A program made the translations under genes and the position numbers. DNA of 6,814 nt from Alphaproteobacteria bacterium (GTDB lineage Bacteria > Pseudomonadota > Alphaproteobacteria > Puniceispirillales > UBA1172). Positions 6,055 to 6,814 of the stretch are shown one piece after another. The stretch spans positions 1 through 6,814 of the forward strand of contig JALRFL010000112.1 in NCBI GenBank assembly GCA_023259875.1. The letters run 5' to 3'. Position 1 is the stretch's first letter. Every line of letters starts with the position of its first letter. The notes below the pieces were generated by a model. The model saw only the letters and a program-made list of their open reading frames with translations, made no database searches and had not been told where the DNA came from.

Positions 6055-6660
6055 CTAAGTATTCAAATTGTTCGGCAGCTGGGCTTTCAAATCAGCAAGC
6101 GAAACAAGCTGACGGGCGATGCGACGATATTCTGCCGCTTGTGGTGATTTTGGTTCGGCAACGACAATAGGTTTACCCTCATCTGACGCCTCACGGATAT
6201 TCATGGATAGGGGAATCTCTCCTAACATGGAAATGTTTCGCTTTTCTGCTTCACGCGCGGCGCCGCCTTCACCAAAAATATGATCCTTGCGGCCACAATC
6301 AGGGCAAACCCATACAGCCATATTCTGGATAAATCCAAGAACCTTTACGCCAGCCTTATCAAACATGGTCAGAGCCTTAACAACATCCAGCAAGGCAATA
6401 TCTTGCGGCGTTGATACGATGACTGCTCCGGCCAGATTTACCTGTTGGGCAAGAGAAATCTGTATATCTCCTGTTCCTGGCGGCAAATCAATCACAATCA
6501 CATCCAATTCTCCCCAAACCACCGCATTAAGCATTTGGGTCAGCGCAGATTGAACCATCGGACCACGCCAGATCATTGCGGTTTCATCCGGAACAAGCAA
6601 GCCCATTGACATAACCTTGACGCCATAATTTTCGAGAGGCGCAACCATATCACCGCATTG
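6055..6660 (-). CDS. Mrp/NBP35-family Fe-S carrier ATPase, N-terminal half missing
   Basis: About 200 C-terminal residues of a P-loop ATPase that in known members binds and delivers [4Fe-4S] clusters. Visible family motifs are P-L-E-N-Y-G-V-K-V-M-S-M-G, M-I-W-R-G-P-M-V-x-S-A-L-T-Q-M-L, the Walker B-type D-V-I-V-I-D-L-P-P-G-T-G-D, S-T-P-Q-D-I-A-L-L-D, and the cluster-binding C-P-D-C pair (codons at 6306-6304 and 6297-6295). The end has I-F-G-E-G-G-A and G-E-I-P-L-x-x-x-I-R-E-x-S-D. The N-terminal region with the G-K-G-G-V-G-K-S P-loop and the DUF59-like domain is absent. Upstream of about 6660 the frame reads unrelated residues from the antisense of an rsmA fragment and meets a TAA at 6741-6739. 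A TTG at 6726 can open the frame but is not a real start. It heads the operon with the ligase-like, DUF6505 and DUF6352 genes. Confidence 0.85.
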   Translation of the reverse strand, partial: QCGDMVAPLENYGVKVMSMGLLVPDETAMIWRGPMVQSALTQMLNAVVWGELDVIVIDLPPGTGDIQISLAQQVNLAGAVIVSTPQDIALLDVVKALTMFDKAGVKVLGFIQNMAVWVCPDCGRKDHIFGEGGAAREAEKRNISMLGEIPLSMNIREASDEGKPIVVAEPKSPQAAEYRRIARQLVSLADLKAQLPNNLNT

Positions 6661-6670
6661 GAAAAGCCCC
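6652..6670. other. Probable chimeric junction between mrp and rsmA sequence
   Basis: To the left, minus-strand codons match Mrp up to about G-D-M-V-A-P-L-E-N-Y-G. To the right, plus-strand codons match RsmA from about P-R-F-D onward. G+C rises from about 48% (6601-6660) to about 61% (6667-6814) by my count. No terminal inverted repeats, transposase or target duplication marks the site. The exact breakpoint cannot be fixed to better than about 20 bp by eye. Confidence 0.7.
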
Positions 6671-6814
6671 GTTTCGATGCGGATGCCAAAACGTTGGAAC
6701 GCGTCGTCGCGGCGGCGTTTAACCAACGTCGCAAGATGTTACGCGCCGCGTTAAAGGGCGTCGCACCCGATATCGAAGACCGACTGATCGCGGCGGGTCT
6801 AAAACCCACCGACC
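6661..6814 (+). CDS. rsmA: C-terminal fragment of 16S rRNA (adenine1518-N6/adenine1519-N6)-dimethyltransferase
   Basis: The plus strand, frame starting at 6661, reads through the end of the window and matches the C-terminal helical domain of RsmA/KsgA. It shows P-R-F-D-A-D, T-L-E-R-V-V-A-A-A-F-N-Q-R-R-K-M-L-R-A-A-L-K-G, then D-I-E-D-R-L and A-G-L-K-P-T-D. The F-x-Q-R-R-K-x-L-R signature is highly specific for this enzyme, which dimethylates two adenines near the 3' end of 16S rRNA during 30S assembly. The methyltransferase domain is absent. The frame is open back to a TGA at 6607-6609, but upstream of about 6661 the sequence belongs to mrp on the other strand. Its G+C (about 61%) and codon choice differ clearly from the rest of the window, so it likely comes from a different genome or distant locus. 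The gene continues past the right edge. Confidence 0.85.

Noticed and set aside
6658..6699. TTGGAA repeated at 6658-6663 and 6694-6699, considered as a target-site duplication
   Set aside because: The copies are only 36 bp apart, with the intervening sequence belonging to the rsmA frame, and no terminal inverted repeats are present. Chance is the better explanation.
6661..6726. N-terminal extension of the Mrp fragment from a TTG at 6726
   Set aside because: These codons (R- and D-rich) are the exact antisense of the rsmA F-N-Q-R-R-K region and do not resemble Mrp. The open frame arises because codons are aligned on both strands.
6573..6809. Minus-strand frame of 78 codons spanning the right-hand junction
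   Set aside because: It covers the junction of two known genes in a frame used by neither and its translation resembles nothing recognisable.

Overview
The window looks like chromosomal DNA from an alphaproteobacterium of moderate G+C (mid-40s percent by eye), plausibly a marine or other uncultured lineage. This rests on the set of families and their clustering (DUF3305, DUF3306, DUF6352, DUF6505, a DUF4444-type biotin/lipoate ligase-like protein and an Mrp ATPase), which I recall mainly from alphaproteobacteria. I cannot assign a genus. No rRNA, tRNA, CRISPR array, insertion sequence or phage gene is visible.

Layout, left to right. Bases 1-38 hold the first 12 codons of a minus-strand gene that runs off the left edge, with a strong Shine-Dalgarno. 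A 118-bp A/T-rich spacer follows. Next is a minus-strand pair, DUF3306 (157-927) and DUF3305 (938-1606), with DUF3305 transcribed first. A 155-bp divergent intergenic region carries a good sigma70-like promoter for the plus strand and two inverted repeats. A 665-residue polyferredoxin (1762-3759, plus) with four 4Fe-4S motifs comes next. It converges on a tight minus-strand operon transcribed from the right: Mrp-family ATPase (5' truncated, stop at 6055), ligase-like DUF4444 protein (5282-6028), DUF6505 (4785-5285) and DUF6352 (3787-4785). The last three overlap as ATGA and TAATG.

In genomes I remember, DUF3305, DUF3306 and this multi-cluster ferredoxin sit beside molybdenum/tungsten formate dehydrogenase genes and TorD-like chaperones. 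The likely reading is that this is the accessory half of a formate dehydrogenase locus: Fe-S delivery (Mrp), electron transfer or Fe-S assembly (polyferredoxin), and several conserved proteins of unknown biochemical role. The catalytic subunits are not in the window; they would be expected beyond the left edge. The functional link is inference from context.

The right end is anomalous. The Mrp gene loses its N-terminal half, including the P-loop, at about 6652-6670. The sequence beyond is a plus-strand piece of the 16S rRNA dimethyltransferase gene rsmA/ksgA at about 61% G+C. Both genes are cut at the same point, which suggests a chimeric junction (assembly or amplification artefact) or, less likely, a real rearrangement.
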